From Trema orientale (lineage: Eukaryota; Streptophyta; Magnoliopsida; Rosales; Cannabaceae), in NCBI GenBank assembly GCA_002914845.1, contig JXTC01000030.1:730815-794814 (forward strand): 64,000 nt of DNA, written 5' to 3'. A model generated the notes under the pieces. It was not told where the DNA came from. It did no database searches and saw only the letters and a list, made by a program, of their open reading frames with translations. Positions 10,971 through 23,027 of the stretch are shown one piece after another; positions within the stretch are counted from its first letter, which is position 1, and every line of letters starts with the position of its first letter. The position numbers were made by a program, and so were the translations under genes.

Positions 10971-13440
10971 GCGCCAGAGAGACCAAAGCTTTCAACTTCG
11001 AAAGCAAGTTACCCTGAGATTGTGAGCGCGTTTGCGTGTCTGTTCAGGTATTTATACATTTCTCTTCTCACCCAAAGGAATATGAATTCATTTGTTTTAC
11101 TCTATTGGTGATAATATGTGAGCTTTTTGTGATAAATATTAATATATTAAGATAATAACAATTTATATATCACATGTATTATGAAATTTGAAATATGTAG
11201 TGTTATCCAAAATATATATAGTTTCAATAAAATTTTTTCTTTTAGCCGTTAGATCATATTATAACAATTATTATAATTTGAGTAATTAAAATAATAATAA
11301 TAAAAGTAAATATTCATGATTTAGTATTTTTCACTTTTAATTGAGCAAAATAATAAAAAAAGAAATACTTACTGAATTAATGCCTTATACGGACTATATA
11401 TATTCGTGTCTAATGAATTACGTGTCTAATGAATTACAGATTTAAAAAAAAAGCCGCCTCTTTATTTTATTTATTTTTTTAGACTATTTTGTTATTCATT
11501 AAATTATAGCATTCCATACTCACATAAAACTTCGTTCTTATCTTTCACAACGCCGTCAAACTCATCATTTTCCTCTCTTCTCTCTTCATTCTTCTTCACA
11601 TAAGTATAGATATAGTTTAAATTAGCATATTATCAAATTTCGAGATATTATGAGAATTTATATATTGAAAAATCATGTTAAGGTTAATTTTTGCGAGTTT
11701 TAAGAAAAACATTGCGATGATTTTCGATGAAAATTATATTCTCAGTAAAATTTCAATGAAAATGGTATTTTTAATAATTTTTTATGCAATTTTGATGAAT
11801 TTTTGATGCAATTTGATGAAAGTAGTATTTTTGATAATATTTCAATATAGTCACATTTTTTATAATTTTCGATGCAATTTCAATAATATTTCGATAAAAA
11901 TAATATTTTGGATTAAATTTTATCCAAAATACCACTTCATCGAAATGCAATTTACCACCCTAGTTTTGGTCCAAAATCTACCATCCTCGTTGCTTTCTCC
12001 ACCCTAGTCTTCACAACAAATTGGTTTTTACTTTTTCTTTCTTCTTTTATTGGTTTCTCAAGTTAAGTAAGACATTGTGCTTTAAAAATATTTTTTCTAA
12101 AAATGAACTAATGAAAATGAAAATTTCAAGCAAAATAAATTATTATTATTTTCAATTTTTTTTCAATTATATATATATATATATTAGGGATCATATTTTT
12201 TCTCCATGTCCTCTTCATCTTTCATCACTTTTTCTCTTTTTATCTTTGTCTTATATTTTTTGTCACTTTTATATCTCTTTCGCCAATTTTCCATCCTCTT
12301 TTTTCTTCATAATTTTCTCTTTCCTCTCCTTATTTTTTCTCATGATTTGCTCTTTTCCTTCACTTTTTGTGGTTTTTTCTTTTCTTATTCTCTCTTTGTG
12401 ACTTTCTATCTCCTCATATACTCACATAATTTTCTTTCTTCTTATAAGGGACTCTCTTCCACAGTGAGTGACATCACGTCCAATGTGGTAAGATCTATAG
12501 TCGTATTAAGGCTCTATATCACAAACAAAACCTTGTATCGAATTTATATTTTCGATTTCTACTGTTAAAATTGTAGTAGGTTTTTAACATAATTACAAAA
12601 GGTCCCATTCATAAATTATTAACAAAACAAACCATCAATAGCATGTCACCTATCTAATTTTATCTAAATATCCCCATTATTAAAATGCTCAAATCTTATT
12701 CTATATGAACCATAGGCACCCTAAGGTTCTTTTCCAACTTCCTTCATGAATATACGTCACAATCCACCAAAGGATTATGAGTCATTGTCATCAAATTTGG
12801 TTTTTTCAACTTTAGATTTGATTTTTCAAAAGAAAAAAAAATATTAGAACAAGTATTTTTTTGACTCTAAGTCGAGCTTTTTTCAATCGGGATCAAATTT
12901 TTATTAGGTGGTTAGGAGAGAAGAGTAACTTCAGATTTCCAATATTTTACAAATTAAAATAAAATTTCAAAAAAAAAAAAAGAAAAACAAGCTTGTTCTT
13001 GTAAATTAGTTAGTTAATTTGTCATTCATTTCACAATAGATTTAAAATATGGTTAAAATCAATAATCCTCCTACAAGAGCTAATTTCATTTTTTATTTGG
13101 TAAAACACATATTTTCCAACTTGTCCTTTTTTTTTTTTCTCTTTTATATATATGAAAAAATAAGAAGAAGAAGAAAGAGGTTTTAGGGACAACAGAAGTT
13201 GATAGCCATAATATGAATTACTTATCAGCTTTTTTTTTTTAAGCAGTCCATCATATCATATGTTCTTAGTTCATCTGATAATTAAATGATTTTAGACAAT
13301 ATGAGTGTGAATAACAACTTGAGATGGAAAATTCGTGAGTTACCAAAGAGTAACACAAAAGTTAAAAAGTGCAAGCAGTAAGATATGTAATCATCGACTG
13401 AAAGGTGTATAAATAATTGTTTCTTTCAGCAAGGTGAAGA
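10971..13440. other. AT-rich intergenic repeats
   Basis: No gene. 11041-11600 is AT-rich with a direct repeat of GTGTCTAATGAATTAC near 11406-11437. 11690-11960 consists of irregular repeats of TTTCGATGAAAAT/GATGCAATTT units and ends in AATACCACTT and TTTACCACC, wording that recalls the foldback element at 21729-22046. 12170-12184 is an (AT)n run. 12185-12450 is a pyrimidine tract that produces spurious Phe/Ser/Leu-rich ORFs. Confidence 0.4.
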
Positions 13441-13710
13441 GTGTTGGAATATGTGCCCTAAAAACATATGAAATGCTGTAATAACATTTTAGTTCGGTAA
13501 AAACAATTTTACTCATTATATATTTCATGGAATATTCATAATGTAAAACATATTAAGGATGCAAAAACTAAAAGTTGATTATAGAATTATTCACATAAGT
13601 AACTATATATAGTAGACTTAATTTTACATTTAGTCTAAATATAGTTCACAGTCCATAGGTTGGGAGTTTGGCACTTTGTCTGGTATAAGGATTGTAGATA
13701 AAAAAAAAAA
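13441..13710. mobile_element. Copia-like LTR fragment
   Basis: It opens with TGTTGGAATATGTGCCC, a TG-initial sequence typical of plant Copia LTR 5' ends, and includes CACAGTCCATAGGTTGG. No matching partner LTR, primer-binding site or coding domain follows, so it looks like a truncated or solo LTR. Assigned from wording alone. Confidence 0.4.
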
Positions 13711-15896
13711 AAAAAGAAAAAAGGGAGAGGGGAGAGATTGATGCCCTATTAATATATACATTTCTAGTCTTGGTTCTTTTTAGGATTTCTATTTTAACTT
13801 TTATCTTTAGTAATTAGTATAGTTGAGAACAAATTTTGAGGGAGAAATCATGAAGACAAAACAACTATTTTGGAGAAGGAATTTACAACTTTGAAAAATA
13901 CATCCAATCTCTTTCAAAAAGGAGAAATCCACACTAATATAGTTTTATCATTCAACTTTTTTCTTAATCTTTTGTATCTTTAGATTTCATTAGAATGAAA
14001 TACTATTATTCTCAATCTATATTATGAGCTTTTTTTTTTATCTATGTAGAGGCTTGTTTCTATAATTACAGAGTTAGGTCACGAGCAACTTGTCAAAACC
14101 AAAAGACGTAAGAGTTCGATTAGGAACAGCGGGATGGTTCAACGCTCAAGTCAGTAATCAATTCGATTCGACAAGAAATTTAAATAAGCAATTGACAAAA
14201 GAATGAGAGATAAAGTTAGGAGTTGTGAACACTGAGTCTCGTTAATAAACGATGGATGAGTCCTAGACTCTTGAATGACTCTAGATTAGCCAACAAGACG
14301 TGAGTCTTGGTAGATGAACAATGAATGGATAGATGTCTCAGATGACTCTAGGAGAGATTCCTAGACCTTTGAGTGATGGATGCCAATAGCAAAAGTAATA
14401 CCGGAGTTGAGAGAGTATTAAAAGTTGATAATAGAGAGTCAGAGTCCAAGTGTGATATGTTACCCTCTGATCTCCCTTTAAGCCGCAATTTATAAGAGTC
14501 TTCTAAGACTTGTTGGAGCCAGCTCGCCTATTTTGGGAATGATGGCACGTGGCCATTCTTTTGGAGTCAGTCCCCCTAGACTAGGTCTAAGATCCTATTC
14601 TGTTGAGGAGATCTCTTTAGTTTGGTGGGATTCGTCTGGTTATGGGTTTGACCGGGTCTCAAGAAGAACTTTTGGCTGGTTGATTAATTTGGACTTAGTC
14701 CTCTATGGAATTGGGTCTAACCTCGTGGGTTGAATCTCATGGAGCCCATTTGTTGACTACTTGGCCCAATTATGGTATCAAAAGGCCTTGTTGGTTTGAT
14801 AAGTCCATCATTTATGGGCTTATAATCATTGGGTTAGTTTTTGACCACTACAGTCTAGTTTTACTATGTGAACTAATCTATTATCTTATATATAATTATT
14901 TCTCCTCTTTAATTAACGAAATCCATTGTTGAGTTGTTTGTTCTGCCTTATGCTTCTTGGTTTCTATTTAATTGATCATTAAATAGAATATTGAGTGAAA
15001 TTTCTATAAGTTTGAAAAGGGAATAGAAATTTGAACTTAAGTAAAACAACATAAGATTTACCTTTCCACAAAAAAAAAAAAAAAAAGAAAGAAAGAAAGA
15101 AAAAGATTTACCTAGTTTAGGATAAGTTGGCACATGATAAGAATATACCTATATGACTTGTGCAATCATTTTGAGAACCTAATTTAATGCACCTAGTCAA
15201 TTCATGTTAGGGGTAATGTATTATCTTGTCTAGGTAGTTTGGAAAAGGCTTATTAGATACAATAGTGTTCCTGGTTGACAATTCTAGTGAATTAGTTAAT
15301 TTAAGAGGGAAATTGAGAGATATCAACATAAGAGAGGGGTTTGGAAACTAGTAAACCTAAACATATTTACTTTCTTGCAATTCCTTTTATTCATTTTGTA
15401 TTTATTTTCATGCAATTCCTTTCATTCAATTTGCAAGTCCCTGCAATCTATTACTAGAAAATCATTCACTTTGCTTTGGCTCAAACGAAATGCCACACCA
15501 ATTTGGTGCCTTCTCCAATTCAGGTACCTACTAGTTATCCGTGTCCCTCTACTGTTTTACGAACTTTCATGACAAAGAGACAATAAAAGAAGTGTTATCG
15601 TAGCCTGCAGCAGTAGGAAGCCCGTGATCTAAAGTATAAAAATCAAAATAGACTCTTAAGTAGAGTACTAACTACTAAGTCTTGACTGCCTAAGAAACCA
15701 AAAATAACCATTGGAGAAGTTTCTCAAAGAGAAACTGAAAACCACATAAAGTATTCACATATGTTATTTTCTTTTGATAGTCAATAGATTATCCAAATTA
15801 GATTCTTTGAAAATGAACTACATATGAATGTTTTGGAAAGCATAATTAAACTTTTCAAGTGACAACATATACACCTTTAAAACACGAATATATAAC
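13711..15896. other. Intergenic, probable degenerate retroelement and PPR-copy 3' flank
   Basis: 14050-14850 is less AT-rich than its surroundings and has no ORF above 66 aa. It may be an old LTR or internal retroelement sequence, but no domain can be read. 15079-15105 is an A/GAAA microsatellite. 15585-15890 (minus strand) is homologous to the 3' flanks of the PPR copies at 36045 and 37569, for example ATCACGGGCTTCCTACTG against ATCATGGGCTTCTTACTG. Confidence 0.4.
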
Positions 15897-17676
15897 TCAT
15901 AAATCCTTTCGGATAACTGGTTGCAAAGAAGGATCTAATTCACCATTAGATATCATATTAACAAACAACTCAAAAGTTGAAGCATCTGCAGAGAAACCCT
16001 TTTTCACCATTTCATTAGTAAACTCCACTCCTCTTGATATCTCACGATTAAGGACAAGTCCTCGGATCATTAAATTATACGTGCAACTGTTTGGTGGGCA
16101 TCCACTTCCTTTCATTTCACTAAACAAATTTATGGCTTCGCCTACAAGGCCTCCAGTAAGAAGTCCATGGATCATAATTGTATAAGTCTTCACATTTGGT
16201 TGTAAGCCTTTTGATGATAATTTGCAAAAGAGATTCTTTGCACCTGTGAAATTTCCTGCCTTACACATAAATAAGGATAGTGTAGATAACTATACTAAGT
16301 GGTAACTTCTTCTCTTCCATGTCTTGAAATAATGCCATTGCCTCCTCCAATTGTCCATGATTGCATAGGCCGTCAAGTAAAGTAGCATAAGTTTGAGTAT
16401 TTGGAAGTTGGCCGTTAGCTTGCATCTCCAAAAGTAGCTCTTGAGCAGCATGGGTTCTTCCTACTGCACACAAACCACCAATAAGAGTGGTATAAGTAAC
16501 AACGTCTGGAGTCAATCCCTTAGAAGACATTTCTTGAAACAATCCAAGAGCCTCTTCTATCCTCTTACTCTTGCAGTATCCATTGATTAAAATGTTATAA
16601 CCATGCAAACTACATATACAATCTTTCCTAGTCATATCAAACACCATCCTTGCCTCATCAATTTCTCCTCGCAAATAATAACCGTCCATGAGCGAATTAT
16701 AAGTGACCTCATCAGGTCTGATGCCTCTTTGAATCATAATATCAATCATTCTTTGTGCCTCTATAGCCTCGCCCTCTTTGCCAAGCATATCAACCAAGAC
16801 ACTAAAAGTATATACATTTGGGGTAATTTTTTGACGAACCATTATTGCCTCTTTCCACTAGCCTAACAAGCTTGCTCCATGTATCAAGGTGGTGTAGGTA
16901 ATGACATCGGGAACAACACCTCTCCTAACCATTTCTGAGAAGATGTTCACAGCAGCAACAACTAAACCATCCTTGCAGAGACCGTCAATAATTGTGTTAT
17001 AAGAAACTATGTCAGGCTTGCATGACTTTTTTTCCATTTCCCTTAGCAACTGAATAGCTGCAAGAGTGTTGCCCACCTTACAAAACCCATTCAGTAATGT
17101 GTTATATGTAATTAAATCAGGATTACAACCTTGCGCAATCAATTTACGATAACATTCTTGTGCCTCATCCGTTTTCCCCTCGAGCAAAAACCCTTTCACT
17201 AGGGTGTTGAGGGTGATGGTATTCATTTCATAACCAAATTTAACGAATTTGCACAAAACAGAGAGACTGAAGGGCATCATATGCTTCAAATGAGAGAAGC
17301 AATTAACCAAAATGTTAAGAGCATATGCATCAGTCTGGATTCTAGCAAGATCTAATTGCCTATAGAAAGAAATAACAGTGGAATAGTGCTTCATTCTCAC
17401 AAGTTTGCCCAACAATTGACTAAAACGCACAATAGAAGGCAGAGGACACGTGTGGAGCATCCCATCAAATAAGGTGAGAGCATCTTCAAGACTACCGACA
17501 TTTATATCATCTTTTTGGGGTTTTCTTCTTCGATTCACCATTATTTTCTGCGGAGAAGCTTGAGAATGAGTTTGGGCTGTTAAACTAGGAGAAGGAGAAA
17601 AGTAGATGTTACCTCCAAATCCAATGCCATATCTGTTGAAGAAAATCCGATTCGCTTTAGAACAAATTCTCAGCAT
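15897..17676 (-). pseudogene. RFL-type PPR pseudogene
   Basis: Homologous end to end with the intact PPR gene at 34227-36044, in opposite orientation. Translation starts MLRICSKANRIFFNRYG at 17676 and runs through PPR motifs (ITYNTLLNGFCKVGNTLAA, IVSYNTIIDGLCKDG) to HGASLLG. The next codon is TAG where the intact copy has CAG (Gln), at 16860-16858. Immediately after there is an in-frame loss of five codons. The frame then continues to YTILI, where five bases (GGAGG in the intact copy) are missing near 16270. This creates a stop after YV. The shifted frame MCKAGNFTGAKNLF then runs to the natural end VIRKDL at 15897. Two independent disabling lesions make a functional full-length protein unlikely. 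A truncated 272-aa product with about six PPR motifs remains possible. Confidence 0.88.
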
Positions 17677-17690
17677 CTTCAGCTCTCAGA

Positions 17691-17750
17691 GTTGAATTCG
17701 AAAAGAGAGAGTTGAATTCGAAAAGAGAGAGTTGAATTCGAAAAGAGAGA
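17691..17750. repeat. Three perfect 20-bp tandem repeats
   Basis: The unit GTTGAATTCGAAAAGAGAGA occurs three times in a row, directly upstream of the PPR pseudogene start. The intact copy at 34 kb has a comparable single TTCAGATTCTGAGAGCTG stretch in the same place but no triplication. Confidence 0.9.
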
Positions 17751-19135
17751 GTCGAAATGGGTTTCGTTCAAGGATCGGTCTATGACTAACCCCTTTTGTT
17801 TTCTTTACCTCCAAATGGAGCTCTCTCTCTTAGGTGTGCCTGCCGAGACGGAAAGATAAAGAAGCCAGTAACGAGGAGACAGCTTCTAAGGTTGTCCTAT
17901 TTTGTTTAGTTATTTATTTATTTCTAATGTATTGGGTTGGGTTTATCCTTTGAGGAGGGAATGATAATTTTTTCTTGGAAATTTTTTTTATGTGCAAAGC
18001 ACAACAACATTTAAGAAAGTGAAAGTTTAAAATTATGGTTTTTATGTCAATAAGCCTATAAAAAATTATTATTTTATTTTATCAATTTTTGACGAAATTA
18101 AATTCGAAAACTATTACATTAACTTTCAAAATCACCTTCTTTTTTTTTTTTAAAAAAAAAAAGAAACTTGGGGATTAACTTAACCATTAAATACACTATT
18201 CTATAATCTTTTATTGTTACATGACATTTTGCCGGAATGTTAATAGCATTTTTTTTTATATTCTGTTTTACGCTTTCCAATTTTACTGATTAATATGTAA
18301 ATTTTAGTATAATTTAATATAAGAGATAACATGAGGACTTAGTTTGCGAACTTAAAAATTCCCCACATTTCGATTTAAACTTTTTGATTCACCAATTTTA
18401 TAAGCTACGTTCTAAACATATATTTAAAAAAATTCATTAATTTGAAAATATACCGATTAGAGTTTAAGAAAGATCCGACTGGTTCGATCAATTGTCTAGT
18501 TAAAATTTTCATTAGTTTTGATAAGATAATAAATGTGGAGATCAAAGCTCAAATATTGTTTCTCAAGTATTGAATTAAATCTAGAAAATATATACTTCTC
18601 CCATATCCAAGGATAGCTTGCCTATTCAAATTCAAACCATAGTCCAATAAGGTCATAAAATCTGAAAACCAAATTCATAATCAGTTTAAAATAACTAATT
18701 ATACAGTCATCAATCTTAATGAAAACACCCTCGTTTATCCGCTTGTAATAATATTAAACTTTGCTAAATAATTAGGGACAAATTAAGAGTAGAAAGGAAC
18801 AAAGGATAGATACTAACCATGAATAAATACTAATCATGAAGCATGCACAAAACCGCAAAATTAATCCAAGCAACTTGATTACCAAACAAGACATCTATCT
18901 CGACCAAACAAACACTTGCGAATGGAGGAAAGTGAGCTCAAAAGCTAAGTAATGCCTAATCAACGGCCAGTTGACATCAAGGTGGCGTTCGTGTTGATGG
19001 GCAGTGGTAGCGGCAGTGCCGATCATTTCAGAGAGGAAGAGAGAAATAGGGAGAATTAAGTAGAAAAGAGAGAGGAAAAGAAAGAGAGAGAGGAAAGTGA
19101 GTCAACCACATGACCACCAACTTCTGGTCAAGCAG
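17751..19135. other. Intergenic, nothing recognised
   Basis: AT-rich, with A and T homopolymers near 18140-18165 and a GAGA-rich stretch at 19030-19100. No ORF with protein-family features. Confidence 0.4.
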
Positions 19136-19145
19136 TTTTTCTAAA

Positions 19146-19346
19146 GAATAACACTACATATCCCAACTCTTGTATCAAATTTTTTGTACCAACACATGTG
19201 ACATATAAATTGTCACTATCTAATTAGTATGTTAAAACTTACTAAAAATAGATTAAACATTATCACCAATTGAGTAATGACAAATCGCATGCCACATGTG
19301 TTGATATTAAAAATTTAGTACAAAAGTTGGTACCTCAAGCATTATC
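19146..19346. mobile_element. MITE family B, copy 2, 10-bp target duplication
   Basis: The 201-bp element has long imperfect terminal inverted repeats. The left has TTTTTTGTACCAACACATGTG. The right is its complement around CACATGTGTTGATATT and GTTGGTACCTC. It is flanked by TTTTTCTAAA at 19136-19145 and 19347-19356. A duplication of this length fits Mutator-like non-autonomous elements. Relatives lie at 1119-1309 and 59570-59760. Confidence 0.8.
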
Positions 19347-19356
19347 TTTTTCTAAA

Positions 19357-20133
19357 ACTTATACTTTGAACCCAATCCCTACTTCACTTAGTGCTCCTCA
19401 AATAGAAATTGCAAACAGGTCCTTGAACTTTTCGAAAGAAGAAAATAACCACAGTTTTTAAAGATTAATTTCACAAAAATTCCCAATTAAAAAGAGAGTA
19501 AAATCCCAACGTAACTCTTGTAAAAATTGGGTTTTTATAAATAATGTCCCATCTTTAAGAACACAAAGACTAATTCTCCTTTTGCATGTGTTTTTTTGTA
19601 TGAATTTTGTAAATATTATAATAAACGTTGACTGAGAAATCAATCTAAAGTACTTTAGTGTCTGCCCCTTTTTTAAATTTAGAATCAGTAATATGCAAGA
19701 GTGAAGACACTCTCATGTAATCCAGGACGTTCTATTTCAACATTAATATTCTTATAAATCTGTTTTGGCAATTAAAGTCGCATGATTATATATTCACAAC
19801 CAAAGCAACCTAAGAGTGCTGATTCTAGTGTTCGAGATTGCCACATTGACTACAAAATCTCAAAATTTTATGTAAAAGGATCTATATGATCATAAAATTT
19901 TGTGTCTATCTATAAAAGAATTAAACTTAATGACACAAAAAGCATTATACCTACGATGCATAAGATGAGTTAATGAAAGTACTAATTGGAGATAAATTTG
20001 CTCTGCTAGTAATTCATCGTCAACACATATACTAATAATCATATTTGGAAACAAATTATCACTATGTTTCTTGCAATCTAACTCATGTGTACACTTAAAA
20101 ATAAAACTGAAAAATAGAAAAGCTAAAGTATAA
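19357..20133. other. Intergenic and F-box gene 3' flank
   Basis: AT-rich. ORFs at 19270-19461 and 19890-20156 show no domain. The stretch just left of 20134 is the presumed 3'UTR of the F-box gene. Confidence 0.35.
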
Positions 20134-21384
20134 TTAAAAACTTTGATCTTCAACAACTAGCTTTTCTCCTTCTTCAACCTTGAAGCAAAAAAGTGAAACC
20201 AAGCTCCCTGTAAAGCTGAACGCTAGTGTGCTAGGTTTCAGCTGTGGAATACGGATGTTAATAAGCGTGTGTGTGTTTGGATTATAAGCGACAAAACTAT
20301 TCCGGTATCTCAACAGCAATTTACCGTTCTCCCATGGTCCTATTACATGAGTTGCATTATATTTTGGTACTCCTCCTATTTTAATACTGTACCGTTTACT
20401 CCAAAGTTCTCCATCATAATCTTCCAATGTCCATACCTTGATATGACTAAGATCAACTGCTGAATGGCCTACAAAACCCAAAACTCCTCTAAGATCAACC
20501 AAGTGGTAAGAATAATAGTAATGTTTAACATTAGGATGAGAAATCAACCTAAACTCCTCCTTCCCCATATGAAAGGTAAAAAGCTTATTATAATACGTTT
20601 CCTCAAAGTAATTAGACTCAGTATTATCCCCAAAATAATACAACTCCTCACGTTTCTCACTATTAACCCAGTATAGAACTCCACCTGCATAAATAGCCCT
20701 TTCATCTATGTGATGATCACCATCACCATCACCCGTATAGAATATTGACTCAAACCTAGTAATCAGACTTGGGATATCTTGACTAAGTGCTCTCCATGAT
20801 CTTGATGATGATGACTTCGACCCAAGTGTATATATCTCAGTCTCAGCACTTCTCTTTCCAGACTCCCGTGGTATAGTAAGCGAAATGCAGACGACCTTAT
20901 ATTCGCTTGTTGCCCTATCAAAACCTAATCCATATTTCCTATTAAAGATGTATGATTGAGCCTTAAGATCATGAGGTGGTAATTTTAGAATCTCTTTCCT
21001 GCATGGATTAAGCAAATAGGCCATCCAAATATGATCTCTCGTTTCTCTTGAAAAGCAAAGAATCCCATTGCAAGAACTCCCGAGTTTATATTCGTCTAAA
21101 TTGAACTCAGGAATATCATGGCAACCAATCTCCCAAAACCTGTTATCTTCACGATTCCTAGATTTTGAAGTTGTGAATGGCTTGTAAGACTTCCTAACTC
21201 TGTTAGAGTTTCCCAAAAGCATAATTATGGGCTCTTCTACGCCTCCCTTCAAGTGTATTTCAGCTAGATATGGATCGTCGATGATGTGAGACCATCGTTT
21301 ACAGACGCATCTTAATTTCACAAGATTTTTCGCTGGTAACTTTGAGAAAATAAGTTGAATAATATCCCTAGAGAATCGATCCAT
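20134..21384 (-). CDS. F-box protein with F-box-associated interaction domain
   Basis: Intact single-exon gene, 416 aa. The F-box is residues 1-45 (IIQLIFSKLPAKNLVKLRCV followed by CKRWSHII), which in this family binds SKP1/ASK proteins. The F-box-associated domain (about 75-400) has the usual landmarks: CNGILCFS, YLLNPCRKEILKLPPH, YGLGFDRATSEYKVVCIS, AEIYTLGS, SWRALSQDIP, YAGGVLYWVN, VDLRGVLGFVGHS, IKVWTLEDYDGELWSKRYS, GPWENGKLLLRY and YNPNTH. It is probably the substrate receptor of an SCF E3 ligase; the target is unknown. Length is normal for the family. A TATAAGT motif on the minus strand near 21523-21530 could be its TATA box. The pseudogenes at 1-870 and 49280-50035 are relatives, so this is the only intact member here. 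Confidence 0.93.
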   Translation of the reverse strand: MDRFSRDIIQLIFSKLPAKNLVKLRCVCKRWSHIIDDPYLAEIHLKGGVEEPIIMLLGNSNRVRKSYKPFTTSKSRNREDNRFWEIGCHDIPEFNLDEYKLGSSCNGILCFSRETRDHIWMAYLLNPCRKEILKLPPHDLKAQSYIFNRKYGLGFDRATSEYKVVCISLTIPRESGKRSAETEIYTLGSKSSSSRSWRALSQDIPSLITRFESIFYTGDGDGDHHIDERAIYAGGVLYWVNSEKREELYYFGDNTESNYFEETYYNKLFTFHMGKEEFRLISHPNVKHYYYSYHLVDLRGVLGFVGHSAVDLSHIKVWTLEDYDGELWSKRYSIKIGGVPKYNATHVIGPWENGKLLLRYRNSFVAYNPNTHTLINIRIPQLKPSTLAFSFTGSLVSLFCFKVEEGEKLVVEDQSF

Positions 21385-21728
21385 AACTTGCTTTCTGAGT
21401 AATTAAATAATAGCTAGGCTCTTACATAATATGTGAAATTGGTAGAGTTTCGGTGATATCTCTGTTGTCTATAGTTTGATCGATCGAGTTTGTTTCGTCA
21501 AGAAAATTAGGGTTTCTGCCGTACTTATACCAATAGGGACAAAGGTTTCCAAACCTCACATAATTTTATTATTATTATTCCCAAATAAATTAGTATTCCC
21601 CTCCAAAAAAAAAAAATAAAGGAGTATTTTAAAGAATCCTAATAAAATTGGGAAACTTTATTTACTTATCTTATATATACTAGTATGAAGAACGTGCCCA
21701 AAGCACGTTCAACCCGTATTTAATTTTA

Positions 21729-22046
21729 GGGTTAAGTAGACAATTACCACTTTTTTCAAATATTTAACTAAATTTACCACCACTATTAGATTCTACTACT
21801 TTTGAGAGAGAATTAGTCAAGAATCTGTCAAGAATTCATCAAGAATCCGTCAAGAATCCATCAAGAATCCGTCAAAAATCCATCAAGAATCTATCAAGAT
21901 TATCACTGACGTCAAGAATCTGTCAAGAATCCATCAAGATCATTAAGAATTCGTCAAGAATTAATCAAGAATTCATTTAAAAAAGTGGTATGGTGGTAGA
22001 TTTAATTAATGAGGAAAAAAAAGTGGTATTTACCTAATTTATTCTT
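21729..22046. mobile_element. Foldback/MITE-like element with an 11-bp repeat core
   Basis: The arms are inverted. ATTACCACTTTTTT and ATTTACCACCAC on the left face GTGGTAGATTTA and AAAAAAGTGGTATTTACC on the right. Between them (21816-21975) lies an array of about 12 degenerate 11-bp units, consensus RTCAAGAATCC. AATTTTA flanks both sides (21722-21728 and 22047-22053) as a possible 7-bp target duplication. No coding capacity. It lies about 350 bp upstream of the F-box gene. Confidence 0.6.
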
Positions 22047-22167
22047 AATTTTATGTCTCTAATAGTTTAATCTAATATAGGATGAATATAGATACATTAT
22101 TTGCACTGTTTGATTTATTAGCTTATAATTAAGGGAAAAAAAAAGAGTTCACGAATCAATTAAAACG

Positions 22168-22380
22168 ACAGAGTAGAAAATAAAATAAAAAGAGAGAAGA
22201 CAAATACATTAGTGTTTAAGAGTAAGAAAAAGGAAAAATAGAAAAAAAATTAAAAAGAAATATAACAACACAGACAACAGAGTAGAAAATAAGATAGAAA
22301 GGGAGAAGACAAATAGATTAGTGTTGAAGAGTAAGAAAAAGGAAAAATAGAAAAAAAAATAAAAAGAAATATAATAACAC
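22168..22380. repeat. Two-copy tandem duplication, unit about 109 bp
   Basis: Both units start ACAGAGTAGAAAATA, continue GAGAAGACAAATA and TAGTGTT.AAGAGTAAG, and end AAAGAAATATAA.AACAC (22168-22276 and 22277-22380). Divergence is low, so the duplication is fairly recent. It is purine-rich and non-coding. Confidence 0.8.
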
Positions 22381-23027
22381 GTATTCTGAATGGTGATATG
22401 TGCATATCATTTCCTTTACTACACCTGTATATTAACTTGAAGACCAAAAGGCTAATAACACATATATAACATATATATAGAATTTTTCTCTCCGACTAAA
22501 AGTCCCAAAACATTCGTATGGTAGTTAACAAACAAAAAAAGTCCACATGATTACCACCAAAAAAGAAATAAAAAATTAGTGATTACATCAAAAATATCAA
22601 ATGAGAAAAAAGCAGAGCATAACCGACAACAGTAAAAATATTTCAAAAAGAACTTAAGCAACTGGAACATTTACAGCATTCCCTAGACGTATTCTTTTTT
22701 TTTTTATAATTGTTATAGATATATGGACACCAATCTAGTAGATATATATATTTTTTACCTACCCATATTGTTTTGCACGTCTTTCTAGTATTCTCAAAAA
22801 TACGGTCGAGGGTTCAAATCCTAAGCCTCTCCTTTTTTTCTTTTCTTTTTTTCCTTTTTTTCTTCATTTATTTTTCTCCTTTTATCTTTTATCTTTTTAA
22901 TTTTAGTCTTTTTATTTTTTCGTTTTTCCTAGTACTTTTTCATGACATATCATTTTCTTTTCCTCTTTATTATTTGAAAAAAAACTTTTTCCCTTTTCAC
23001 ATTTTTTTAAGAAATGAAAATATTAAC
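22381..23027. other. Intergenic pyrimidine-rich tract
   Basis: 22826-22990 is a T/C-rich tract giving a spurious Phe-rich ORF (22773-23045). 22803-22820 contains AGGGTTCAAATCC, which resembles a pol III B box without a convincing A box. Confidence 0.35.

Noticed and set aside
12021-12568. Overlapping Phe/Ser/Leu-rich ORFs resembling membrane proteins
   Set aside because: Translation of a T/C-rich tract. Same kind of artefact at 22773-23045, 45220-45408 and 60646-60927.
15897-17676. Three separate PPR genes on minus
   Set aside because: The three ORFs align to consecutive parts of one 605-aa gene; they are separated by a nonsense codon and a 5-bp deletion.
21816-21975. CRISPR-like array of short repeats
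   Set aside because: 11-bp head-to-tail units without spacers in a plant nuclear context: a minisatellite inside a foldback element.
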